Assembly: GCA_033064195.1 (NCBI GenBank)
Contig: JARBJD010000283.1
Coordinates: 1 to 64,000, forward strand
Direction: 5' to 3'
DNA length: 64,000 bases
Source of the DNA: Blattamonas nauphoetae
Taxonomy: Eukaryota > Preaxostyla > Oxymonadida
Of this stretch, positions 11,232 through 20,807 are shown in pieces; within the stretch, counting starts at the first letter, position 1; each line of letters starts with the position of its first letter. A program made the translations under genes and the position numbers. The notes under the pieces were generated by a model. The model saw nothing but the letters and a program-made list of their open reading frames with translations, made no database searches and had not been told where the DNA came from.

Positions 11232-12660
11232 GTGGGGTCGGATCAAACTTTTTTCAAAAGTGCTTTTTCCTAAAATTTCACCTATCAACATCAATTTCGT
11301 AATTTTAGAACGTGTTTGAACACAATTTGAGACATAAAGGTGTTCATAGTGGCGAAATCCGAACATCGACTTTTCGTCACTTTTTCGACCTACGTTCGGC
11401 ACGCAGCTCGACGAATTCTCAACCGATTTTGATCAGGATTGTCTTGATCGATGACCGACAGTGTCCCGAGATTTTAGAAATTTTTCAGAATTTTTCGAAA
11501 CGGTTCTCACATTGGTTTCTCTTGATTTGTGGTAAAAAGGAAAAACACCAAAAATGACGACAAAAATAAGTCAACTATTTATGATTGTTTCTGACGATCA
11601 TCCAAATATCTCTTCACTTTACTTGCAAGCGTTGTATTCAGTTCTTTTGATAATCTGTGAACTGCAAGAGCTTCAAAGAAACACATATTGTCGAATTTCA
11701 GGATTCCATTGTCATCACCGAATTGAACTGGTTTGCCTTTATCGAATCCGATGAAGAGAACAAAATTAACATTGTAAGATTCAAACCAGAGCAGTTTAGC
11801 AATGTGACATACAATGTCATTTCGCATAATCTTCTTCAGAATTCCTGTCGTGAATGTTGTAAGCTGCTTCTCAGGAATAGATTTCCAATCAACTGGTTCT
11901 GCTTTTTATTTGGTGAATTCTTCAAGAAGCTGATCATATTTAGTTGTCCCAGGAATGAGTTCTATATTTTTCTCATCACAAAATCGGATGAGATCGAGTG
12001 CGATGAGATGTTGAAGTTCCATGACTTCGATACATCGGTACACATACATTGCATATTCATCAAGATGAAAATTGAAACCATACATGAGATTCAGTAGTTT
12101 CGTTAAATCATCCATTCCAAGGAGACCAATCATAACCAGCTTGTCATGATTGTATTTTAGTCGTGGGAAAACATCTGAAATGAATCTCGTAACTTTATCG
12201 GTTGAAAGTGGGGATTTACAACCAAGTTTGATCAATTCACTTTGCAATTCCTTCCAGAGTGCATCACGAGTCTGGAATGGATTTGCATGAATATTTAGTC
12301 GAAGAACCGCTCCAGCAATTTGGTCTTTCGGTTGATTCTTGAATGAGTTGCTTGTCATTTTATATAGAATTACAAAATTGGAAAAAATAAAACGAGACCG
12401 TTTTGAGTGTATTCTGATGAAGGTGATAAATGACCTAAATTTTTGAAATAGACCAAAAATTTGCTTCAAAATTGACACTTTACAATGTGGTTGTTTTTTG
12501 GACTACATTTTGAAAATAACTCCCAAAATTTGACACTTCTAAAATGCATTGAGGATTCTTAATACAAGATTCAAAATTGGGTCAATCGGCACGGAGATAA
12601 AGATCTCAATTGATATTGCGAGACCAAAAATAATTACTTTCGCTTTCTATACTACTAAGG
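11232..12660. repeat. Repeat unit R, copy 2, enclosing an element gene
   Basis: The left part (11232-11570) matches R copy 1 up to its AAAAAGGAAAAAC motif. The right part (12426-12660) matches the rest of R, from GCTTCAAAATTGACACTTT to the CTATACTACTAAGG end. About 850 bases with minus-strand coding-like sequence sit between the two. Either R is the flank of a larger element and copies 1 and 3 are internal-deletion derivatives, or a segment was inserted here. Confidence 0.55.
11579..12358 (-). pseudogene. Polinton-related relic with polymerase-N-terminus-like sequence
   Basis: The upstream part begins MTSNSFKNQPKDQIAG, and a separate downstream part contains FDNMCFFEALAVHRL, which resembles the YNICFFQALSFLTL segment near the N-terminal part of the polB-like protein at 15412. 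The resemblance suggests a diverged protein-primed DNA polymerase or a related N-terminal (OTU-like) domain. The relic is broken and differs enough from copy B to be another lineage. It is counted, with 12695-13162, as relic C (about 11565-13165). Confidence 0.35.
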
Positions 12661-12694
12661 AACAACCTATCTCGTATCCAGCACTTTCGAATAC

Positions 12695-13162
12695 GTGCAC
12701 GAAGATAAACCAGATGAAGTTTATCGAATGTACGTCCACAATTTCGTCAGAGGACAAAGATCACACAAGTATCCCCAAAAATATGTGTCAGCAACCAACT
12801 GGTGCACAAAGGAAAAGCTAATTGAATCTATGAAAAATGAAAATTGTGAACTGATCTCCGAATATACTTGTTCGAGTGGATCAGTCACATATCGACATGA
12901 AGGAATCGAATGGAAGGTGATTCCATCGAAATGGATGAAAGGAGAACGAAGTCACCTCGGCAAACGAAAACGATACACACAGTCGTTTGTTGAAAATGAA
13001 TTGAAAAAAGAGAATTGTGAATTAGTTGGAACGTACACAAAGGTACTTGAACCTTTCAAGTATCATAGTTTGGAAACAGGAAAAGAATATTTTGTTCGTT
13101 TGGACAATTGGTTGTACTTTGGAGACAGACCTCACAAACATAAGTACCACGAAAGGTCATAA
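12695..13162 (+). CDS. Twin-repeat small protein (relic C)
   Basis: Two related half-repeats are visible. The first reads KLIESMKNENCELISEY, then VTYRHEGIEWKVIPSKW. The second reads VENELKKENCELVGTY, then FVRLDNWLYFGDRPH. The same architecture occurs at 14943-15368, about 60 percent identical by eye, and as relics at 7331 and 19483. Each half resembles the ENCELVSEY...W repeats of phage and large-DNA-virus proteins (DUF723-like), whose function is unknown. The likely start is within the first 40 residues; the open stretch is uninterrupted. Confidence 0.45.
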   Translation: MHEDKPDEVYRMYVHNFVRGQRSHKYPQKYVSATNWCTKEKLIESMKNENCELISEYTCSSGSVTYRHEGIEWKVIPSKWMKGERSHLGKRKRYTQSFVENELKKENCELVGTYTKVLEPFKYHSLETGKEYFVRLDNWLYFGDRPHKHKYHERS

Positions 13163-13376
13163 AAGCTGTTATTTTCGAAAATTTTCAAAAATGCAAAAAC
13201 CTTGATTTTGGCGGAAGCTGGTGTATTTTTTCAAGGTTCCGAAGGTTGCGACCCTTCTCATCGGTCCCTTTTAGACCGGCATCGGAACTCATTTTTCTCG
13301 ATTTGAGTTCCGGAGACGTACGTTGGTCTTGCCAAGGGCCTAGACCATGCCAAAGGGCAGTGATATGTGAAATTAA

Positions 13377-13462
13377 ATGCTTCCACCAGGAATTGAACCT
13401 AGGACCTTCAGCTTAGTAGTAGTAGTGCGTGCACTCACCAATACCACTAGACTATCCGGTCC
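13377..13462 (-). other. tRNA-like or tRNA-derived SINE fragment
   Basis: On the minus strand an A-box-like TAGTCTAGTGGTA and a B-box-like GGTTCAATTCC with a good T-stem (CTAGG/CCTGG) are seen. The acceptor ends do not pair and the anticodon region is too long, so this is not a working tRNA. It could be a tRNA-derived repeat. The surrounding 13163-13560 holds no gene. Confidence 0.35.
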
Positions 13463-13560
13463 TGAAATTATCCCGAAAAATCAGAATCTTTATACCCGAA
13501 AAGAAGACACTATAGCAGATTTAAAATTTGAAAACTTTGTCAATAAATTCAATATATAGC

Positions 13561-13795
13561 AAAATCGCTCCCGTGAAAAAGTCATGCTTTTTAACGAGGG
13601 AAACAATTGGCCAAGAATTAAGATTTAGCAGATCGCTCCCGTGAAAAAGGCATGCTTTCAATCGGGGGTAAAAAGTTAAAAAGGAAAATCTAACTAATTT
13701 TGAAAAAATCGCTGACGAGAAATAGTCGTGCTTTTTAACGAGGGTAGAAAAGTCGTTCCCGTGATAAAGTCATGCTTTTTCAGGAGGGTAGATAG
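13561..13795. repeat. Array of four hairpin-like repeats
   Basis: Four copies of CGCTCCCGTGAAAAAGTCAT followed by GCTTTTTAACGAGGG lie at about 13564, 13632, 13710 and 13753, with AT-rich spacers of varied length. Each unit is an imperfect inverted repeat: CTCCCGTGAAAAAG pairs with CTTTTTAACGAGGG. No gene is present. Confidence 0.65.
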
Positions 13796-13865
13796 GTAGA
13801 CGATAAAAGGAATATATAGCAGATCTGAACAATCGAGATATAAAGCACAGGTCGAAACTAACATT

Positions 13866-13940
13866 TTCAGGAGCTAGTAGCTCAGTGGGTATGTTCCATG
13901 TCCACCCGTTTCTAGAGGGTGGTTCGATTCAGGCGAGGGG
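13866..13940 (+). other. tRNA-like fragment
   Basis: An A-box-like TAGCTCAGTGGGTA and a B-box-like GGTTCGATTCAGG lie at tRNA-like spacing, but acceptor and anticodon stems do not form. It is probably a tRNA-derived repeat head. The A-rich sequence that follows (13960-14100) would suit a SINE. Confidence 0.3.
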
Positions 13941-14104
13941 CAATCTTAATTTCAAAAAAAAATGAAAAAGTTTTAAAATGCCAAAATAATTTCTAAAATT
14001 CAAAAATTCAAAAATTCAAAAAAAATTTCTAAAAAAAAATACTTAGGAAAATTTCAAAAAATTCAAAAATTCAAAAATTCAAAATTTCCAAAAAAAGTTA
14101 AAGT

Positions 14105-14740
14105 ATGAAACCTCGACGTAATTTCCCTTGATACTCAGGCAAAATGGTGCCCTCGTGGCTAATGCGTAGAACGAATTGAAGGTTGGATTGGAGCGGGACG
14201 AACTGGGAGGTTGTCCCCGGGGGTTCACTGTGGGCATCACTTCAATGTGACCGTAAATCATGCCCCCCAAGACCTTAATCCTTCAAGGAATTCGCCAGCA
14301 GTAGTCATTGAGTAGGATCATGATAGAGTGATCCCCAATGGAGTATCGGGTTGTCCTACGGTACAATCATACAAAAACTTGATACAGGAAATGATGAACG
14401 ATTGAACGATGAAGGCTTGAATGATGAATGATTGAATTTCAAGTTGAAAAATGATACCTCGACGAAATTTCCCTTGATACTCAGGCAAAATGGTGCCCTC
14501 GTGACTAATGCGTAGAACGAATTGAAGGTTGAATTGGAGACGGTGGATTTCTAGGAATCCGCCCCGGGGTTCATGTTGGCTTCAGATTCTCGATAGAGAG
14601 TTTGACCGTAAATCATGCCTACCCAATGCCTTAACCCTTCAAGGAATTCGCCAGCCGTAGTCATTGAGTAGGATCATGATAGAATGATCCCCAAAGGAGT
14701 ATCGGGTTGTCTCATGGTACAATCATACAAACTTGAAAAA
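14105..14740. repeat. Tandem duplication of a roughly 270-bp unit
   Basis: Two copies start at about 14108 and 14456, each with CCTCGACG, AATTTCCCTTGATACTCAGG, then GCTAATGCGTAGAACGAATT (or GACTAATG), and ending GGAGTATCGGGTTGTC. A tRNA-like A box (GTGGCTAATGCGTAGA) is present in each. The copies have diverged by point changes. A GAAT-type microsatellite follows at about 14735-14830. No gene is seen. Confidence 0.65.
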
Positions 14741-14942
14741 TTGAATGATGAATGATTGAATGATTGAAAAATGAAAGAATGAATTGAATGAATGAATGAA
14801 TGAAAAAATGAAACAAAGAAGAAAGAAACAAAAAAGAAAGAAGCAAAATGAAAGCTGGCACAACAAGGAACAAGAAATAAAAAGTTCCAACACTTCACTT
14901 CACATTTCATTTTTATTTTTTTGATTTTTTAATCTGTATTAA

Positions 14943-15368
14943 ATGACAACAGTGAATACTGCATATGTCTCGCTAAAGACTTCGAACCCTCCAAAGGGGA
15001 GCGAAAAACGTCGAACAGATGCCAAGCAAGCTTTGATTCAGTCAATGAAAGAAGAGAACTGTGAACTTGTTTCTGAGTATGTCAGACATAATATCCCAGT
15101 CATCTATGTTCATGAAGGTGTTGAGTGGAGGATAAAACCAAAGTTGTGGAATCAAGGAAACAGACCACACATGTCACAACGTCTACACTACACTCAATCG
15201 TTTGTTGAGAATGAACTGAAGAAATACAATTGTGAACTCGTCGGTGAGTACAAGCAAGTTCTGACTCCATTCACGTATCGAGAAATTGGTGGTACTGAAG
15301 TTTTCAAAGTGCGACTTGATTCCTGGCTAATGGCAAAGAAGAAGCCACATTTGAGGAAGTCAAAATAA
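14943..15368 (+). CDS. Twin-repeat small protein (copy B)
   Basis: 141 residues. The ATG lies in a TAAATG box after TTTTATTTTTTTG. The first half reads ALIQSMKEENCELVSEY, then VIYVHEGVEWRIKPKLW. The second reads VENELKKYNCELVGEY, then VFKVRLDSWLMAKKKPHL. The stop is 43 bases before the polymerase-like gene, so both read in the same direction. Function unknown; a nucleic-acid-binding role is only a guess from the basic C-terminus and the phage-like repeat pattern. Confidence 0.55.
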   Translation: MTTVNTAYVSLKTSNPPKGSEKRRTDAKQALIQSMKEENCELVSEYVRHNIPVIYVHEGVEWRIKPKLWNQGNRPHMSQRLHYTQSFVENELKKYNCELVGEYKQVLTPFTYREIGGTEVFKVRLDSWLMAKKKPHLRKSK

Positions 15369-15411
15369 TCACTCAACTTTTTTTATTTTTTATTTTTTTG
15401 ATTCGTAGTAA

Positions 15412-17350
15412 ATGACACAACTCTGGAAAGTAAAGGAACAAATCAGAGAGGTTAGAGAACTCTTTCCGAACACTCAATTCGCATTTACTGATGGTCGAAC
15501 ATACAAACCTGACAGTCCATACAAGCAACATCACTATTCATTTCTCCTGGCAATGCTTCAACACCCAGATGTTGGATATCGAAATCCTAATCCAACAGCA
15601 AATCTTAATATCAATTTAATTCCGACATTCCTGAATGAAGTGAGAAACCAACAACAAATGGAACAAGCTCAATTCATTCAGAGACAGAATGAACAGAACA
15701 ACAACGCAATGATGAATGAAGAGGATAAAAACGTAATCATAATTGACATGAAAGCAAATCCAAGAGTGAACGAAACTGAATTGAAAAAGCAAGTGTTCAA
15801 GATCACAAGGAAACTGAAATCAATTGAAGAGAAACTGATGGATCATTGGATGAAGAATCTGTTGATCATTCAGAAAAAGAATGAACAGATGGAATCGAGA
15901 AAAGTGAATGAATTTGATGGATTCAACGAATGCATCTTACTCGCTGAGCCAAGAGACAAACTTGGATTCAATGAGTGTCTGACAAATGCACGAAAGAAGT
16001 TCAAGAAGAATGAGGTTGAGAAGGTTGAAGACAATGGAAAACCATATCAGCTGTACTTCCACAATCATCTGAAGAATGTTGAGGAAATCACAACCTTCAT
16101 CAACTCAGTATACGACAAAGAGAAGGATCGACCATTCAAGATCAGTCTTGACTTCGGAAAGATTGTTGAGAGAAAAGATAAAGATGAGACAACATACAAA
16201 GACTTCAGACCAGAACTCGAGAACACATCAAAGAGTTTCCCAACAGTGATAAGAAGTGAAGCAGACATCACTGAGTATTCCAAGTATGCAATCAACCTTA
16301 TCAAAGAATCACAAGAGAGAACACTGATGGATACAAAGACAATGTTCATTGCCTTCCATTCCATTCTGGTTGCAGTGTACAGATTCCCAGTTGCAGGAAA
16401 AGCAAATACAATTCTCACTGAACACATAAAAACAAACAACGTTCGGTACATCGATTCTGAGTACAATATCTGCTTCTTTCAAGCACTATCCTTTCTCACT
16501 CTTCCTGAGGTTCCAAAGAAGAAAATCTCAATCAATATGAGGAATAGTGAAGCCTACCGATTGTTCGCACAATGGATGAAGCTTTCACAACTCAAATCTC
16601 GACAATTAACACCACATCTTCAGAAGTATCCTGGATTTGATGTTGCTTGTGATATTGAGAAAGCAATGATTGAATTCAACATTACCGTCCACATTTATGA
16701 ATACGACGAAGACAAGAAGAAGTATTTCCTTAGTCAATCATACATCAACGAGAATGATGATGCACTTGTTCTTCCACTTCTGATGATTCCACTGACGGCA
16801 ACTCTCGTTCATGTAATGTACATTATTGATCCTGAGAAATTAACTGGATATAAACTCTGTCCCTACTGTCAATCGAGAGGATTCCAAGTGAAGCATAAAA
16901 ACTACAGCAGAGATTTTGAGAAGCATCTTGCAGAGTGTAATGAGCTTGATGGAAAACATGTGAAGAAGATCTCACTTGACAAAACACCAAGACCCTACAT
17001 ACCACATATTCTTAACAAGAGAACATTTGAATTTCTGATGGCACACAAAAGACAGGATGAGTTCAAACCAACACAGTACTACATCACATACGATTTCGAA
17101 ACAATGGAGGATCTCATTCTTGACAATCTATTCTCTGATGACAATACTCAACTGATCTCACACTTGAAGCCTCTCTCTGTTGCATCAGCAAATAAAACAA
17201 AATCCGGAGTGAAGTCAATCTACTTTGATCTTCGAGATGGAAAGGACTTTGTGAAGCAATGGATCAGAGAACTCTTCAAATATGCAGAGACAGTACGAGA
17301 TGACAACATGAATGAAGATCCAGAAATACCCTCTCAGAATGAAGTCAGTG
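15412..17350 (+). pseudogene. Protein-primed DNA polymerase B-like gene, N-terminal and exonuclease part
   Basis: The visible parts are a Gln/Asn-rich start, a YIDSEYNICFFQALSFLTL segment (OTU-like region found before many Polinton polymerases) and a C2H2-like CPYCQ...HLAEC zinc-binding motif. Exonuclease motif I follows (YDFETMED, with Asp and Glu of the DxE type) and then exonuclease motif II (FNSSRFD). This order is that of pPolB in Polintons, which replicates the linear element from a protein primer. The ATG is in a TAAATG box (15409-15414). The gene is not whole. Confidence 0.6.
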
Positions 17351-17359
17351 TGATTGGAT

Positions 17360-18238
17360 TCAACAGTTCCAGATTCGACATCAATTGGAAATCCAGTGTT
17401 GCAATACGATACAGCTGTCCATCATACTCAACCATCCAATGGTGTTGATGAAAGAATAGCCAAATCAACCACTTCAACTGTTTGGTCTTCTTCTGTTGAT
17501 AAAGTCACATCAGTTTGCTATGGATATCAGATCACTGATGCAACAAAACAATCCCTCTTCAACACGTATTCAAAGACACTGTACGTCTTGAAAGCAGAAA
17601 GAATTGACACTCAATCATTTCAATCAAAAGCAACAGCGATGGGAGTAAGATCAAACATCAGCATAAAACTCAACAATCTCATGAATTTGATGTGCTTTTT
17701 CCCTGAAAGACCAAATGAATGAACAGTCTTCAGAAATCCTCACTATGTTGGTCAATTCGAAATGCTTGGATCCAACTTTCCCAATTTCCCAATATCAACA
17801 CTCTCGCAGGAGTTCTATCAAATGATGATGGTGAATGGTGATTTCATTGGTTGTTCAGCCACTGAAGAGTTTGAGAATTCAATCTGTATGTCACGCAATA
17901 CTAGCTATTTTGGAAAGGAGCTCAAGAGAACCAGAGCAGTAACAGATGCGACTTCATTCACATTCATGGTTCCAACAGATCGAAGTGAAATTGCTGGTGG
18001 TGAGGAAGGAATCTCGACAGCAGAATCAGTCAATATTGTCTACAGAGGAACACCAATCATTCAAGGAGAACTGGATCCATATTTCAATTCAACTCCAGAA
18101 GGTCCTCCTCCACCGATTTTGGCATTCCATCAGGCTACATACTGGTTGTTCTGGATTGAGAATGGACAGCCACGAGTGCGATATGTCATTGATCGTCGAC
18201 TCCAAGAAGCATACGAAGAAGTGAAGAGAGAATACTAA
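17360..18238 (+). pseudogene. Capsid-like block (copy B)
   Basis: Collinear with 5200-6056 of copy A. The distal part from 17762 ends in the same RYVIDRRLQEAYEEVKREY and the downstream leader is base-for-base alike. It is a partial representative of the capsid-like block and is broken. Confidence 0.45.
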
Positions 18239-18280
18239 ATCGATACAAAATAGAATATTATATTGTTGTAGAAAACACAA

Positions 18281-18691
18281 ATGGTGAAGCGATACTTCTC
18301 AATTCAGAATTCTCACACTGCTCAACTCCCTCCGGATTTTTCCAATTCTAGAAAACAAAAATATGTTCACTTCCTTGACTGCAAACTCATCCATGTGAAA
18401 GAAGAGATTAGCGATGCATCGACTGTCATTTCAAAGGATATTCCACAGCACATCACAATCCACGGTGATTGGATCCAGACTGATGCATTCAATGATTCAT
18501 TTGTTGCTTTCTGTAACGAACAGATTGCAAAGCGAAAGAAGTGGGAATTACCTACTCGACAATCAATTGTGAAGATCTGGTTCAAAGACAGTTCTGGTGA
18601 ACCAATCGAGATGGAAACATCAGAGACAATCAATGGAAAAATAATCAAAGAGTATTATGAATTTCTGGTTGATCTCATGTTGGAATATTAG
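18281..18691 (+). CDS. Small conserved element gene, function unknown
   Basis: 136 residues, open throughout, 42 bases after the capsid-like block and overlapping the convergent fibre gene by 17 bases. It contains NSHTAQLPPDFSNSRKQ near the start and FVAFCNEQIAKRKKWELPT in the middle. No family is recognised. A shorter relic is at 6102-6506. Confidence 0.5.
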   Translation: MVKRYFSIQNSHTAQLPPDFSNSRKQKYVHFLDCKLIHVKEEISDASTVISKDIPQHITIHGDWIQTDAFNDSFVAFCNEQIAKRKKWELPTRQSIVKIWFKDSSGEPIEMETSETINGKIIKEYYEFLVDLMLEY

Positions 18692-19535
18692 TCAGTGAAT
18701 TATATTTTTGGATTAGTTCATTGATGAGTGTCTGTTGTTGCCCGACAATAGAACAAAATTCCTGAATGGCTTTCACGCAGAAGCAAGAGAGTTCTGCATA
18801 ATCAACCTGAAGACAATCTGGATTGGAATCATTCACAACCTCTGGGAATATGCCTTGGATCTGTTGTGCAATCACACCAATGTGTTTCTTCTCACTTTCC
18901 TTCTTCAAGCATTCACATTTCTCTTTGCAGTTCTTCAAGTGTTCTTCATTGGTTTCGTTCTCGATTTGTCTTGTCACTTTGTTGATCTTCGAGTCAAATG
19001 TGTTGAACTGATACTGCACGATTTCCACTTTATTCAGTTGTTCAAGAACATCGGGGTATGGTTCAATATTTCTTTTCACTCTTCTGTCTGACAGTTGAGA
19101 AAAACTTCCTGTTGTGGATATTGAAAACACTCCTGAACCAGTGTCCTCATCGTAGTAATACAAAGCTGGAGAGTCACACGGTGACCACATAATTATTCCA
19201 TCGCCATTGAACTGAATTCCAGAAGTTTCTGCAATCGATTGTGAAATTGAAATGCCAGACTTAAATGTTGAAGCTGGATAGGTTCCAGGATACTTTGGAA
19301 GTGATCCCTCTGAGATATTCCACTTCGCTCCATTCACATTGATCAATCCTCCAATTTCTGGTGTCGTGATCGATCCATTTGTGCTCACCACTTTTTGGAT
19401 TGAAGATATCGCTGTCTTGTGTGCTTCTGTTGTCTTCTGTAGTGAGTCGATCACTGCCGAATTCTCGTTGGTTGTTGAGAGATTATGATCTATCATTTTC
19501 CCAATCATTTGTGAATTGTATTTTTGTCGATTCAT
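18675..19535 (-). CDS. Fibre/spike-like protein with peptidase S74 domain (copy B)
   Basis: 286 residues, over 90 percent like 6538-7416 by eye. SDRRVKRNIEPYPDVLEQL and IGVIAQQIQGIFPEVVNDS mark the S74 chaperone domain at the C-terminal side, preceded by a short coiled-coil-like ENETNEEHLKNCKEKCE. The N-terminal Ile/Asn-rich region would be the shaft. It looks whole. Confidence 0.6.
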   Translation of the reverse strand: MNRQKYNSQMIGKMIDHNLSTTNENSAVIDSLQKTTEAHKTAISSIQKVVSTNGSITTPEIGGLINVNGAKWNISEGSLPKYPGTYPASTFKSGISISQSIAETSGIQFNGDGIIMWSPCDSPALYYYDEDTGSGVFSISTTGSFSQLSDRRVKRNIEPYPDVLEQLNKVEIVQYQFNTFDSKINKVTRQIENETNEEHLKNCKEKCECLKKESEKKHIGVIAQQIQGIFPEVVNDSNPDCLQVDYAELSCFCVKAIQEFCSIVGQQQTLINELIQKYNSLTNIPT

Positions 19536-19749
19536 TTTTCAATCTTCTTTCATTGAAATTAAAATTCTTGATTCCCTCATGAACATACGTCACTGGTACA
19601 TTATTTCTGACATACTCAGAGACTAGCGAACAGTTCTCTTCTCTCATTGATTCAATTAATGCTTGTTCTGAACATACTCGACGTCTTTCCTTGTACATCA
19701 AACTCGCGGTAGTTTGGCGCCTCTCACGATTCTCTTCAGTTAGATTCAT
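19483..19749 (-). pseudogene. Twin-repeat small protein relic (copy B)
   Basis: Same first repeat as 7331-7543 (CSEQALIESMREENCSLVS), with the start in a minus-strand TAAATG box at 19747-19752. Only part of the twin-repeat architecture remains. Confidence 0.4.
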
Positions 19750-19794
19750 TTAATACAAATTAAAAAATTCAAAAATAAAAAATAACAACGAGTT

Positions 19795-20286
19795 TTATTT
19801 CTGTTGATCATTTTGAAGTAACCAATTTGGTACTTTTCTTTTCACGTACTTCATCCAGATTTCGGCACAGATTGGTCGATAATATTCGAACGATTCTGGT
19901 TTCATCTTCAAGAAACTTTGAGGTTTTGTTCTCAACATGTTCATCACCATTTGACTGATCTGTTCTTTTGATAGTCTGACGTATAACTCCTCCGATGCAC
20001 AGGAAAGATTTCTGACGTTCGCTATTTGACAGATCAGTTGAGGTTGGTTTCGTCGCCATTTCTTCGTGTCATAGTTCATCCAAGTTGGGTTATCGATGTC
20101 AACATATTTTTGGAATAATTGTTTTAAAGTTTTGAAATTGACAATCAGTTCTGGTTTCCACAAGCCTAATTTCATGAGAAATAAATGATTCTGACTCAGG
20201 AAATTCATTGTATCACTGTCCTTTCGATTGGGACTAGTGTATTCTAAAATTTGTTCAAGTTCTTCGATGAGTTCTAGCTGTGCCAT
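19795..20286 (-). CDS. Unrecognised element protein, 163 aa
   Basis: Open, Lys/Leu/Gln-rich, mostly helical, beginning MAQLELIEELEQILEY, with its start in a TAAATG-type box on the minus strand and an AT-rich leader beyond. It is the right-most gene of copy B; copy A has no counterpart in this window. No domain is recognised. Confidence 0.45.
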   Translation of the reverse strand: MAQLELIEELEQILEYTSPNRKDSDTMNFLSQNHLFLMKLGLWKPELIVNFKTLKQLFQKYVDIDNPTWMNYDTKKWRRNQPQLICQIANVRNLSCASEELYVRLSKEQISQMVMNMLRTKPQSFLKMKPESFEYYRPICAEIWMKYVKRKVPNWLLQNDQQK

Positions 20287-20807
20287 TTAGTTCAAAATAA
20301 AAAATTCGAAAAATAAAAAATCTCCTTTGTTTTTTCAAAAGTGAAAATACTCGATAACTACCGATCCGATTTCAATAATTCTTGCTGCAATCGAAAGAGC
20401 GTGTCGGATATGACCTTAGATGAGAGTTTGATCAAGATCTGAGAACATCGGTTTTTCTTCATTGCTATGTGCACAAAAACACACTATACCACGAAAAAAA
20501 TTTTTCTGAAAATTATTTTTCACTTTTTCTGTTTTCTCATAATGTCTTCATCCTTTTGGTGAAATTAGATATTTCTTGAGAAAAGTCAGTAAACCAGAGT
20601 TGACAGACCTAGATTGAGTTTTACTGAGATAAATTAAGTGCAACTGAGTTAAATAAAGTTCTCCCATAATTCACTTTGAGAAACAGGGGCATAAAGGTAC
20701 AAGCGATCTCAACTTAGAATAACTGTACCTCGCGCAAGTATAACCTCTCATGTCGTTTACATTGTATTTTCACTATTTTTTTCTGATTTGTTGTTAAAAA
20801 AGCATAA

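Larger units (their letters stand above)
14900..20300. mobile_element. Polinton/Maverick-like element, copy B (broken)
   Basis: Parts: a twin-repeat protein, a polB-like N-terminal and exonuclease region, a capsid-like block, a small conserved gene, a fibre-like S74 protein (minus), a twin-repeat relic (minus) and an unrecognised protein (minus). Most intergenic gaps are 30-60 bases of T-rich sequence. The shared block with copy A is near-identical in long stretches, which implies recent common origin. The element is broken and internally rearranged, with a handful of breaks visible. Terminal inverted repeats were not located. Confidence 0.65.

Noticed and set aside
13377-13462. tRNA gene on the minus strand
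   Set aside because: Only A- and B-box-like parts match; acceptor stem does not pair and the anticodon arm is wrong.
13561-13795. CRISPR-like array
   Set aside because: Repeats are imperfect hairpins with uneven, AT-rich, non-unique spacers, and the context is eukaryotic with no cas genes.
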